Of a stretch of 14,923 nt of DNA, positions 1 through 7,812 are shown piece after piece; position 1 is the stretch's first letter, and each line of letters begins with the position of its first letter. The notes beneath the pieces were generated by a model. It saw nothing but the letters and a program-made list of their open reading frames with translations, made no database searches and was not told where the DNA came from. The stretch covers positions 1 through 14,923 of the forward strand of contig JBGCFN010000009.1 in the NCBI GenBank assembly GCA_045106935.1. The letters run 5' to 3'. Made by a program: the position numbers and the translations under genes. The DNA is from UBA1858 sp045106935 (GTDB lineage Bacteria; Pseudomonadota; Gammaproteobacteria; UBA4575).

Positions 1-270
1 AACCATCCTAAACCGCTTTATTTTCAAGAAGAATTTTTGGATAAGCATCTAACGATATTTTTAGAAGAAAAGAATTTATCTGAAATTAATGACATTGATC
101 CAGATGAATTTGGTAGTTGGGTTTTCCCTAAACTACTTGAACATCGGAAGCCGCTTTATGAATCAATTGCTAATGACTATGGGTATACGGTTAATTTGCA
201 TGATGTTCAAAACGTGCGAGACGAAAAAGATTTTATGGACTTGATTGGTCAATCAATCGACCGTTCGTAA
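1..270 (+). CDS. 3' end of an unrecognised gene (partial)
   Basis: The frame is open from the first base of the window to a TAA at 268-270, giving 89 visible residues, so the start lies outside. The visible part is acidic and soluble-looking, with no membrane segment. It contains a PLYESIA stretch followed by a YGYTV segment and ends in a helix rich in Asp, Phe and Leu. PLYESIA faintly recalls the tail of shikimate-kinase-like P-loop kinases, but there is no P-loop in view and I do not assign a family. The stop is only 18 bp before the TTG start of the homoserine acyltransferase gene in the same direction, so the two are probably co-transcribed. The coding call is confident; the function is unknown. 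Confidence 0.75.
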   Translation, partial: NHPKPLYFQEEFLDKHLTIFLEEKNLSEINDIDPDEFGSWVFPKLLEHRKPLYESIANDYGYTVNLHDVQNVRDEKDFMDLIGQSIDRS

Positions 271-288
271 TTGCAGTAGTACCTTCCC

Positions 289-1281
289 TTGCCACTAGTA
301 CAACACAATGATTTACCCAGTATTGAACGCATGCGTTCAGAGGGTATTGAAGTGTGTTCGCCTAAGCAGGCAAACGATTCTTCATTGCCGAGTATAAAAA
401 TAGGGTTTTTAAATATGATGCCTGATGCGGCGCTAGCTGCGACTGAAAGGCAGTTCTTACGTCTGCTCGCAGCTAATCCTGCTGTGAATTGTTACTTTTA
501 TCCATTTAGTGTGGCCGGCGTCGGGCGTTCTGAACAAGCTAAGCTGCATACAAATAAATACTATAGCGATTTTGAAACATTGAAATTAATCAACATAGAT
601 GCGCTGGTAGTGACAGGCGCTAATGTTTCTCAACCATTCTTGCAAGACGAATTATTTTGGCCTGGGTTGGTAGAAGTATTGAATTGGGCGCGGACTAAAG
701 TTCGTTCAACAATATGCTCGTGTTTGGCAACGCATGCAGCTGCTAAAGTTTTTTATGACGTCAAAAGAAAGCATTTGGGTGAAAAATGTTGGGGTGTTTT
801 TTCTCATAAAGTGCAGCAACCAGAACACTTATTGCTAAATAAAGTAGATCACGATATTAAGATGTGCCATTCGCGTTTCAATGATATATCAAAAAATGAC
901 TTTATTGATCAGGGGGTAGACGTGCTTATCTATGATGAGCATGCAGGTGTACAGCTCGCCTGTGAGAGGGATAAGAGTGTCGTTTATTTTCAAGGACATC
1001 CTGAATATGATGATATTAGTTTACTTAAGGAATACAAGCGGGAAATTATTCGATATCTTGCGGGGCAAAGAAATGATTATCCCCCGGTACCCACTAATTA
1101 TTTCAATCAGCAAGCGTTAGACTCAATTAGAGACTATAGCGAATTTATTCAGAGTGCTGGCTTGAAAGAAGAATTAATTGAGTCATTTCCTGAAGACAAG
1201 TTGAGTGAAGCGCTTGATAATCCTTGGAAAAAATCAGCTCATACAATATTTTCAAATTGGATGACATTCTTGGCGAGCTAG
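289..1281 (+). CDS. metA: homoserine O-acyltransferase, MetA family
   Basis: Activates the hydroxyl of L-homoserine with an acyl group from acyl-CoA, the first committed step of methionine synthesis in the cytoplasm. The 330-residue length is near the family norm. The class-I glutamine-amidotransferase-like fold is marked by LNMMPDAAL (41-49), the nucleophile region CSCLATHA with Cys145, and QGHPEY with His237 and Glu239, followed by Arg251; these correspond to the catalytic Cys/His/Glu known in MetA. The start is TTG at 289: an in-frame TAG lies just upstream, the next ATG is at 331, and the N-terminus MPLVxHNDLP matches what I recall of the family subtype found in sulfur-oxidising gammaproteobacteria. 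There is no clear Shine-Dalgarno, so translation may be coupled to the upstream gene. The residue that helps set succinyl versus acetyl preference (Gly in E. coli, Glu in Bacillus) appears to be Ser114 here, so the acyl donor is uncertain. The 3' end overlaps the convergent gene by 30 bp. Confidence 0.92.
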   Translation: MPLVQHNDLPSIERMRSEGIEVCSPKQANDSSLPSIKIGFLNMMPDAALAATERQFLRLLAANPAVNCYFYPFSVAGVGRSEQAKLHTNKYYSDFETLKLINIDALVVTGANVSQPFLQDELFWPGLVEVLNWARTKVRSTICSCLATHAAAKVFYDVKRKHLGEKCWGVFSHKVQQPEHLLLNKVDHDIKMCHSRFNDISKNDFIDQGVDVLIYDEHAGVQLACERDKSVVYFQGHPEYDDISLLKEYKREIIRYLAGQRNDYPPVPTNYFNQQALDSIRDYSEFIQSAGLKEELIESFPEDKLSEALDNPWKKSAHTIFSNWMTFLAS

Positions 1282-1923
1282 CCTAAATTTCCTGCTAAAC
1301 ATGAGTATGGCTGATGCAAATAGCCAAACAGTACCGGGTATAGGTATGGTAGATGCGCTGACCAATTCAAACGAGCCTTGGCTGCCAGGTGACCCAATGT
1401 CACCCAAGCCATATTGATTGTTCTGGCTGAGTTGATAATGTGTTTCGTTGGGATTGATTAATTGATTAACTAGCTCAGCACTGACTCCGTTAGCTCCAAA
1501 AGGCAGTCCGCTATAATTAAGCCTGACAATATCAGTATTGCTGTTAGAGATTACAATCTGGTCAATCGTATTGTTCAAAGTGAAATTGGTATAGACATAA
1601 TCAGCAACATAGCCACCGTTATTGGTGATGTCCCCATTTCTGCCTAGTACCAGGTAAGCGCCCGGTGCAATGTGCAAACTGCCGCCATTAGAAATTTGGT
1701 GTGAATTGTTTCCGTTGTCACTAATCGTGAGGCCGTTAATGTCTATGCTGCTGGCAGACGTGTTGAATAGTTCAAACCATTCACCATTTAAATCACTGAC
1801 AGAAGCGGGGTTGGCCATCACTTCACTTATTAATAGGTCGCCGGGTTGGATGGTCGCAGCATGAGCTAAGCCATAGATAAACATTGTCACAATTAATAAA
1901 CAACTTTGAATTATTCTCAACAT
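1252..1923 (-). CDS. secreted lamin-tail-domain protein with PEP-CTERM-like sorting signal
   Basis: A 223-residue exported protein. Residues 1-23 form a signal peptide (hydrophobic core ending LAHAA). Residues about 27-150 look like a lamin tail domain: GDLLISEVMANP, then NGEWFELFN, NGLTISDNG and APGAYLVLGRNG are the characteristic beta-strand motifs. The C-terminus (193-223) has IPIPGTVWLF, a hydrophobic helix and then the basic cluster RKFR. That is the tripartite form of VPLPA/PEP-CTERM signals processed by exosortase. The start chosen is ATG at 1923, preceded by GAGGGG at good spacing; a TTG five codons upstream is less likely. Lamin tail domains in bacteria occur on surface and secreted proteins, sometimes nucleases, but no catalytic domain is visible here. 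No exosortase gene is in the window. The gene converges on metA with a 30-bp overlap of coding ends. Confidence 0.85.
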   Translation of the reverse strand: MLRIIQSCLLIVTMFIYGLAHAATIQPGDLLISEVMANPASVSDLNGEWFELFNTSASSIDINGLTISDNGNNSHQISNGGSLHIAPGAYLVLGRNGDITNNGGYVADYVYTNFTLNNTIDQIVISNSNTDIVRLNYSGLPFGANGVSAELVNQLINPNETHYQLSQNNQYGLGDIGSPGSQGSFELVSASTIPIPGTVWLFASAILMFSRKFRLARQECHPI

Positions 1924-2052
1924 AGTCCCCTCGTTCAAATGTAATGAAGATTGATTGAGGAGATAATTGAGTTATTCCGCAGTATTTTCAATGATGATTG
2001 TGCGGCAACGCACGGAGTGCTTAATTCATGCAAATAAACTCATTGTTCAAAG

Positions 2053-2119
2053 AAAATAATTCTGTCTAGCTTGATTCAAAATTTGGTTGTGAGTGGGTGA
2101 GTGATGATAGAATTATTTT
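2053..2119. repeat. widely spaced inverted repeat upstream of the 2150 gene
   Basis: AAAATAATTCT (2053-2063) is perfectly inverted as AGAATTATTTT (2109-2119), and the stem extends three more pairs inward (GTC with GAT, one G-T wobble). The roughly 39-nt loop would sit in the leader of the gene at 2150. In the same 1924-2149 gap a small GTGCG-GCAA-CGCAC hairpin lies at 2000-2013, without a following T-run. The function is not evident; it could be an operator pair or an RNA hairpin. Confidence 0.5.
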
Positions 2120-2149
2120 TGTAATCGTTGTTTAGCTGGTAGATAGCCT

Positions 2150-2563
2150 ATGTCCAAATCAAAAATTTATTTCTCTGCGCTGTTCGTGTTTTTCAATTTG
2201 TCTCTTAACGCTCAGTCAGAAGGGTTCGACTACTATGCGCATATAAATAAATATATAAAATGTGAAGCATTGCAGAATGTAATCGCCAATATTTCAAGTC
2301 AATCTGAACAAGAGTTTTACCAGCATGAATCGCACTATGCTTCTTTAGATTCAAGAACTATTGCGCTTGAATTTGCCAAAGCAGGAAAGTATGAGGAAGG
2401 TCTATTGGATGAGCTTTATAATACTTATCTTGATGAATATCGGGATGTGCTAAAACAAAGTGATGATGTTGAAGTGTTTAGAGCGTCATTGCTGCCCGAT
2501 GCCGAGAAGTGTCGCAAATTGAATGAAATGCAAGAAGATATTATTCAGCGTAAACGCCAATAA
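2150..2563 (+). CDS. small exported protein of unknown function
   Basis: Encodes 137 residues. Residues 1-21 are a classical signal peptide (SKSK basic start, hydrophobic core, cleavage probably after LNA). The mature part of about 115 residues is largely helical and acidic, with two cysteines, Cys38 and Cys121, that could form one periplasmic disulfide linking the first and last helices. I see no catalytic motif and do not recognise a family. The ATG at 2150 is the only start that places the signal peptide correctly; the ribosome site is weak. It stands alone between two divergent neighbours, downstream of a long inverted repeat. The coding call rests on the signal peptide, the soluble helical body and the clean stop. 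Confidence 0.75.
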   Translation: MSKSKIYFSALFVFFNLSLNAQSEGFDYYAHINKYIKCEALQNVIANISSQSEQEFYQHESHYASLDSRTIALEFAKAGKYEEGLLDELYNTYLDEYRDVLKQSDDVEVFRASLLPDAEKCRKLNEMQEDIIQRKRQ

Positions 2564-2585
2564 AATTTAGATGTTAGGTAATATT

Positions 2586-2628
2586 AAAAATGACACCCAG
2601 CACTATCAAGTTTTATAGTGCTGGGTGT
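2586..2628 (-). terminator. intrinsic terminator of hppA
   Basis: A perfect 14-bp stem, ACACCCAGCACTAT (2593-2606) with ATAGTGCTGGGTGT (2615-2628), around an 8-nt loop. Read on the minus strand it is followed almost at once by TTTTT (complement of 2586-2590). It lies 9 bp beyond the hppA stop, so it terminates hppA. On the plus strand there is no T-run, though the hairpin may also weaken read-through from the 2150 gene. Confidence 0.88.
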
Positions 2629-2637
2629 GGTTGAAAT

Positions 2638-4641
2638 TTATAGCAATGGTGCGATAACCAAGCTAACAATTGCCATTACATTAATCAAAATATTCATTGA
2701 TGGGCCAGACGTATCTTTGAATGGGTCGCCCACTGTGTCACCAACCACGACGGCTTTATGAACATCGGAGCCTTTGCCGCCTAGGTTGCCTTTTTCGACA
2801 TATTTTTTTGCATTATCCCAAGCACCGCCGGCATTCGCCATCATGAGTGCTAACAAGACACAGCAAAGTAATGCGCCACCTAGCATGCCGCCTAAGGCTT
2901 GAGGGCCTAAACCAAATCCGACAGCCACCGGTGCTATGACTGCTAAGCAGCCAGGCAACACCATTTTCTTTAATGCGGCAGTGGTCGCGATATCTACGCA
3001 ACGCACGGTGTCTGGTTTTGCCGTACCTTCAAGTAAGCCAGGAATTTCTTTAAATTGACGACGGATTTCCTTAATCATGTCAAAGGCTGCATCACCTACC
3101 GCTGTCATAGTAAGAGAGGCGACAATGAATGGGAAAACGCCTCCAATAAACAAACCAATTAATACGCGTGGTTCTCTTAAATCAAGACTCACGTGACTGC
3201 CATGACTATTTATTTCACTGATGAATGCAGTAATGATGGCTAACGCAGCTAGTGCGGCTGCTCCGATAGCAAACCCTTTGCCGATGGCGGCCGTTGTATT
3301 TCCAACCTCATCTAAGTTGTCTGTGATATTGCGAGTGTCTTCTCCCAATTCAGCCATTTCTGCAATGCCGCCTGCGTTATCGGCAACGGGACCATAGGCA
3401 TCAATTGCCATGGTAATGCCTACGGTAGCAAGCATGCCAACTGCAGCAATACCTACGCCGTAAAGACTTGCCCATTCATTAGCGAAAAATATAATGGCAG
3501 CAATCGTCAATACCGGAATCAATACCGATTGCATGCCTGTCGCAAGTCCTGAAATCATCACCGTGGCAGGGCCGGTTTCCCCGCCCGCTGCAATCTTGCG
3601 AACTGGTGAACCACCTGTGTAGTACTCGGTGACTAAGCCAATAATGATGCCGCCTACTGCACCGCTAAGCACTGCCACCCAAACACCATTGGATATGGAT
3701 AGATAATCAATACAGAAATAAGCAGCAACAATGAACAACACGGCGGCAGAAAAAGTGCCCACGCGTAATGCGTTCGCGGGTGCCATGTTAGATTGAATCT
3801 TGACTAAGAAAATACCAATCAGCGAACAAAGTAAACCTACTGACGCCAAGCCTAAAGGCAAGAACATTAAAGCATTTTGAGGGCCTAAGCTTTCTAATAA
3901 TGTTGCGCCTAACGTGGCAGCAATTGCAATTGTTGCGATGATTGAGCCACAGTATGATTCGAAAATATCTGATCCCATACCGGCCACATCTCCCACATTG
4001 TCGCCCACATTATCTGCGATTACACCTGGGTTGCGAGGATCATCTTCTGGAATCCCGGCTTCCACTTTGCCAACCAAGTCTGCGCCAACATCAGCGCTCT
4101 TGGTATAAATTCCACCTCCTACACGAGAAAATAAGGCGACTGTCGAAGCGCCCATACCAAAGCCATGAATGACATGCGCCGTCGCAGGATCTGCTCCATA
4201 TAATAAGTACAATGTGCCGAGTCCGAGTAATCCCATCGCCGCGACCGTCAAACCCATGATGGATCCGCCGAGAAAAGCGACATCAAGCGCCGCATCTAAG
4301 CCTCTTGTATTTGCTGCCACTGTGGTTCTCACATTGGCTTGCGTGGCGGCATGCATGCCAATATAGCCTGCACCAGCAGAACATAATGCACCAAGTACAA
4401 AGGCGCCTGCGGTAGGTGCACCGAGATCTGAAAAGAAAATTGCTAGTGTTACAACTGCGGCAAATAAAAATAGAATAGTATATTCACGGCGCATAAACGT
4501 CATCGCGCCAACGTGTATCTCATGAGCAATTTCTCGTACTCTGCCTTCGCCGGGTGAAGCACTTAAGACGATACGATAAATGATAAATGCAGAAACTAGC
4601 CCAAATAAACCAAGGGCGACAGGTAATTGATCTAAAGACAT
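2638..4641 (-). CDS. hppA: membrane-bound ion-translocating pyrophosphatase, K+-dependent type
   Basis: A polytopic (about 16-helix) inner-membrane pump of 667 residues that couples pyrophosphate hydrolysis to H+ or Na+ export. Diagnostic motifs are DVGADLVGK (184-192), the acidic DDPRNPGVIADNVGDNVGD run (200-218), a second DNAGGIAEMAE site (421-431) and KDTSGPSMNIL near the C-terminus. GNTTAAIGKG (447-456) carries Ala451 and Gly454, the signature of K+-dependent (type I) enzymes rather than the Lys of K+-independent ones. The semi-conserved pump glutamate is Glu228 in DIFESY, the position typical of Na+-pumping enzymes, one helical turn before that of plant H+ pumps. The usual NILIK lysine near the C-terminus is Asn654 here. 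Ion specificity is therefore open. The start ATG has GGGAG upstream. The gene is divergent from the mrdA operon and ends in its own terminator. Confidence 0.97.
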   Translation of the reverse strand: MSLDQLPVALGLFGLVSAFIIYRIVLSASPGEGRVREIAHEIHVGAMTFMRREYTILFLFAAVVTLAIFFSDLGAPTAGAFVLGALCSAGAGYIGMHAATQANVRTTVAANTRGLDAALDVAFLGGSIMGLTVAAMGLLGLGTLYLLYGADPATAHVIHGFGMGASTVALFSRVGGGIYTKSADVGADLVGKVEAGIPEDDPRNPGVIADNVGDNVGDVAGMGSDIFESYCGSIIATIAIAATLGATLLESLGPQNALMFLPLGLASVGLLCSLIGIFLVKIQSNMAPANALRVGTFSAAVLFIVAAYFCIDYLSISNGVWVAVLSGAVGGIIIGLVTEYYTGGSPVRKIAAGGETGPATVMISGLATGMQSVLIPVLTIAAIIFFANEWASLYGVGIAAVGMLATVGITMAIDAYGPVADNAGGIAEMAELGEDTRNITDNLDEVGNTTAAIGKGFAIGAAALAALAIITAFISEINSHGSHVSLDLREPRVLIGLFIGGVFPFIVASLTMTAVGDAAFDMIKEIRRQFKEIPGLLEGTAKPDTVRCVDIATTAALKKMVLPGCLAVIAPVAVGFGLGPQALGGMLGGALLCCVLLALMMANAGGAWDNAKKYVEKGNLGGKGSDVHKAVVVGDTVGDPFKDTSGPSMNILINVMAIVSLVIAPLL

Positions 4642-4732
4642 GGTTAGTTTTACTCCCGATTGATAGAGTTAGATCCTGTACACTGGTGATTAAGAGCAAG
4701 GGCTAACGACTTATTATTTTTTTCACTAACTT

Positions 4733-4761
4733 TTGTACGGTTTACTAGTGCATTATATAAT
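4733..4761 (+). promoter_or_regulatory. candidate sigma70 promoter of the mrdA operon
   Basis: TTGTAC (4733-4738) and a consensus TATAAT (4756-4761) are separated by 17 bp, about 65 bp upstream of the mrdA start. The -10 sits in a perfect palindrome ATTATATAAT (4752-4761), so an opposing -10 exists on the minus strand towards hppA. A second TTTGTAC copy, within the palindrome TTTGTACAAA (4765-4774), follows and could be a regulator site. The -35 matches the consensus at only three positions, so the call is moderate. Confidence 0.5.
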
Positions 4762-4826
4762 CAATTTGTACAAAACAGCTAATTTGTCACCAAAGATGAG
4801 TCATTGATGATGGGCATTTCTTAATT

Positions 4827-6704
4827 ATGGCGCGTCGAATTACGCTTAAAAATCTTAGAATTGAAACGCTCATTTTCAGAGAGCGGGCCATCTTGTCTGC
4901 AATTTTGGTGGCGGGGACTTTTATATTATTACTGGTGCGATTGTATGATTTACAAATCACCAATTATTCTCATTACCAGACACTTTCTAACGACAATCGT
5001 GTGCGTGTGTTGCCAGTGGCGCCAACGCGTGGATTGATCCTGGACCGTAATGGAGAAATTCTGGCAGATAACACGCCGAATTATCAGTTGGTCATCACCC
5101 CTTCTCAAGTGAAAAACATGCCGGAGTTGATTGCTAGCCTCGCAGAGTTTATTGATATTAAAGAGCATGAATTAACGCGGTTTGAAAAGACACTTAAGCG
5201 ACAGCAGGCATTTCAGCAAACGCCATTAAAGTTTAAATTGACTGAAGAAGAAGTGGCGAAGTTTGCTGTTAATCAGCATCGTTATCCTGGTGTTGAAATT
5301 GCTGCGCATTCAACGCGCTACTATCCTCAGAAAAATAGTTTTGCTCACGCGTTAGGTTATGTTGGCCGAATCAATGAAAAAGAACTCGGTAAACTGGATA
5401 AGCAAAAGTATCAAGGCACGAGTCATATTGGAAAGGTGGGTATTGAGAAGCGTTATGAAAATGAGTTGCATGGCGAAGTGGGATATAAACATGTAGAGAT
5501 TAATGCTCAAGGGCGATCCTTACGTGTTTTGAAAACACAACCCTCTACTCCGGGCATGGATATTCAATTATCGCTAGTCGCGAGGCTTCAAGAAGTAGCT
5601 CAAGAAGCATTGGGCGAAGAAAATGGTGCCATTGTTGCCATTGATCCCAATAATGGTGATGTACTTGCCTTTGTTAGCCAGCCCAATTACGACCCAAATT
5701 TATTCGTCAATGGAATAGGTCAATTAGCCTATTCGGCTTTGCGAGATAACAAGCATCGTCCGCTATTTAATCGCGCATTGATTGGCCAATATCCTCCTGG
5801 TTCAACAGTGAAACCCATTGTGGCACTGGCAGGATTACAATATGGCGTGACATGGCCAGAAAAAACAATGTATGCCGGGCCATTTTTCCAATTACCTGGT
5901 AAAGCGAGAAAGTACCGTGACTGGAAGAAAGGGGGTCACGGTATCGTTAATATGGACAGCGCCATTGCACAATCATGTGATGTTTATTTCTATGAGCTGG
6001 GTGATGAGTTAGGTATTAATCGTATGCATGAGTTCTTAATTCAGTTTGGACTCGGCAGTGTGACAAAGTTAGATACCGTTGGTGAAGTTAAAGGGTTAAT
6101 GCCTTCCCCTGAATGGAAGCGTTCGGCAAGAGGTCAACCTTGGTATCCTGGAGAGACAATTATTACCAGTATTGGGCAGGGCTATATGTTAACAACGCCT
6201 TTGCAGTTGGCGGTGATGACGGCTTATATTGCTAATCACGGAAGTATGTATCAACCACGATTTGTACGTGCAACACGGATGGCAGGTACATTTAAGTTTG
6301 AAGATAAACAACCCATTCCAATGCCACAAGTGAATGTAAAAAATGAAAGCTACTGGCAAGCGATCGAGAAGGCCATGATAAGTGTGGTACATGAGCCCAA
6401 TGGTACGGCTCGAAGTATTGGTCTGGATGCTAATTATAAAATTGCAGGCAAAACAGGTACAGCACAAGTATTTGGTATTGCACAAGACGAAGAATACGAT
6501 AAAGAAACAACACCAAAACATCTTCAGGATCACGCATTATTTGTTGCTTATGCGCCGGTTGAAAATCCAGTGATTGCCTTAGCGGTGGTGGTTGAAAATG
6601 GTGGTAGTGGTAGTGGTACGGCGGCGCCTGTGGCGCGTAAAATTTTAGATGCTTATTTGATAGACGAAAATAAATTGGAAGGAAAGCAGGTTGTCAGTCG
6701 CTAA
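4827..6704 (+). CDS. mrdA: penicillin-binding protein 2, peptidoglycan D,D-transpeptidase
   Basis: Class B PBP of the elongasome that cross-links new glycan strands made by RodA during lateral growth. The 625 residues are close to E. coli PBP2 (633). One membrane anchor (about 21-40) is followed by the PBP dimerisation/pedestal region, starting APTRGLILDRNG (65-76), and the transpeptidase domain. Active-site motifs are SxxK as S326-T-V-K329, SxD as S383-C-D385 (the PBP2-type variant of SxN) and KTGT at 542-545. ATG at 4827 is preferred because it gives the short basic cytoplasmic tail MARR; the Shine-Dalgarno is weak. It is the first gene of the operon, directly behind the candidate promoter, and its last 14 bp overlap the start of rodA, which fits stoichiometric production of the PBP2-RodA pair. 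Confidence 0.97.
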   Translation: MARRITLKNLRIETLIFRERAILSAILVAGTFILLLVRLYDLQITNYSHYQTLSNDNRVRVLPVAPTRGLILDRNGEILADNTPNYQLVITPSQVKNMPELIASLAEFIDIKEHELTRFEKTLKRQQAFQQTPLKFKLTEEEVAKFAVNQHRYPGVEIAAHSTRYYPQKNSFAHALGYVGRINEKELGKLDKQKYQGTSHIGKVGIEKRYENELHGEVGYKHVEINAQGRSLRVLKTQPSTPGMDIQLSLVARLQEVAQEALGEENGAIVAIDPNNGDVLAFVSQPNYDPNLFVNGIGQLAYSALRDNKHRPLFNRALIGQYPPGSTVKPIVALAGLQYGVTWPEKTMYAGPFFQLPGKARKYRDWKKGGHGIVNMDSAIAQSCDVYFYELGDELGINRMHEFLIQFGLGSVTKLDTVGEVKGLMPSPEWKRSARGQPWYPGETIITSIGQGYMLTTPLQLAVMTAYIANHGSMYQPRFVRATRMAGTFKFEDKQPIPMPQVNVKNESYWQAIEKAMISVVHEPNGTARSIGLDANYKIAGKTGTAQVFGIAQDEEYDKETTPKHLQDHALFVAYAPVENPVIALAVVVENGGSGSGTAAPVARKILDAYLIDENKLEGKQVVSR

Positions 6705-7812
6705 AGCAAGCTTGTATGAACACCCTTTACGGGTGGTTTATCATTTTCTAAAAATTGATACTGCATTATTCATGGCGTTGTTGATTCTGTGCATGAGTGG
6801 TTTGGTCGTTCTATATAGCGCAAGTGGCGGCGATATGGATGCTATTCAGCGTCAATTGGTGAGACTTGGAATAGGGTTTGCTGGCTTGCTGTTATTTGCT
6901 CAGATCCCGGCAGACCAATTGCGAAGTTGGTCGCTATGGTTATATATAGTTGGTGTTGCATTGTTAGTTGCTGTACTGGTGTTAGGAGAGACCGGCAAAG
7001 GTGCGCAGCGATGGCTGAATTTAGGATTTGTCCGCTTTCAGCCTTCAGAGTTAATGAAGATATGGTTGCCAATGATGATGGCGTGGTATTACGCCAAACA
7101 AGTGCTCCCGCCCAGCTTAAAAGATATTTTTGTGGGCTTTGTGATACTAATTATCCCTGCTGCACTTATTATCAAACAGCCTGATTTAGGTACATCAATT
7201 TTAGTTGCCGGCGCAGGGTTGTTTGTCATTTTTTTAGCAGGAATACGTTATCGAGTAATCGCTGCATTTATAGGATTATTGTTATCGGCAGCACCAGTAC
7301 TGTGGTTTTATTTGCGTGACTATCAACGCGGGCGCATTTTAACCTTGCTTGATCCTGAAAGAGACCCGCTGGGTGCGGGGTACCATATCATCCAATCAAA
7401 AATTGCCATTGGATCGGGTGGTGCTTATGGAAGGGGTTGGCTAAATGGCACACAGTCGCAGCTCGATTTTATTCCAGAACGATCGACTGATTTCATATTT
7501 TCAGTACTGAGTGAAGAATTTGGATTTTTTGGAACTTCGCTGTTAATTATGGTCTATTTATTTATTGTTGTGCGTGGCTTAATCATTTCAGCGCGTGCGC
7601 AAACATGTTATGCACGACTATTGGGAGGCGCAATCAGTTTGTCATTTTTCTCCTACGTGTTTGTTAATATCGGAATGGTATCTGGATTGTTGCCTGTGGT
7701 GGGTGTTCCGCTACCTTTAATTAGCTACGGCGGCACCTCTATGGTAACGTTACTGACTATGTTTGGAATATTAATGTCAATCCATTCTCACAGAAAATTA
7801 TTAGGCCATTGA
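6691..7812 (+). CDS. mrdB: RodA, SEDS-family peptidoglycan glycosyltransferase
   Basis: Polymerises lipid II into glycan strands in the elongasome, acting with PBP2. The 373-residue protein (E. coli RodA 370) has about ten membrane helices. Conserved SEDS segments are KQPDLGTSI (162-170), FIPERSTDFIF (260-270) containing the catalytic-type Asp267, SEEFGFFG just after it, and PLPLISYGGTSM near the C-terminus. The start is TTG at 6691, 14 bp inside mrdA, with AAGGA about 8 nt upstream; the resulting N-terminus has the expected short cytoplasmic tail. Another TTG at 6712 is possible. The stop codon overlaps the mltB start in TTGA, so translation of the three genes is probably coupled. Confidence 0.96.
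   Translation: MSVAKASLYEHPLRVVYHFLKIDTALFMALLILCMSGLVVLYSASGGDMDAIQRQLVRLGIGFAGLLLFAQIPADQLRSWSLWLYIVGVALLVAVLVLGETGKGAQRWLNLGFVRFQPSELMKIWLPMMMAWYYAKQVLPPSLKDIFVGFVILIIPAALIIKQPDLGTSILVAGAGLFVIFLAGIRYRVIAAFIGLLLSAAPVLWFYLRDYQRGRILTLLDPERDPLGAGYHIIQSKIAIGSGGAYGRGWLNGTQSQLDFIPERSTDFIFSVLSEEFGFFGTSLLIMVYLFIVVRGLIISARAQTCYARLLGGAISLSFFSYVFVNIGMVSGLLPVVGVPLPLISYGGTSMVTLLTMFGILMSIHSHRKLLGH

Noticed and set aside
271..288. SAM riboswitch or leader upstream of metA
   Set aside because: Only 18 bp separate it from the upstream gene, too short for any riboswitch.
2000..2013. GTGCG-GCAA-CGCAC hairpin as a terminator
   Set aside because: Short stem without a T-run on either side and not directly downstream of a gene end.
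6189..6533. Minus-strand 114-codon Cys/Phe-rich ORF
   Set aside because: Antisense shadow of the PBP2 transpeptidase domain.
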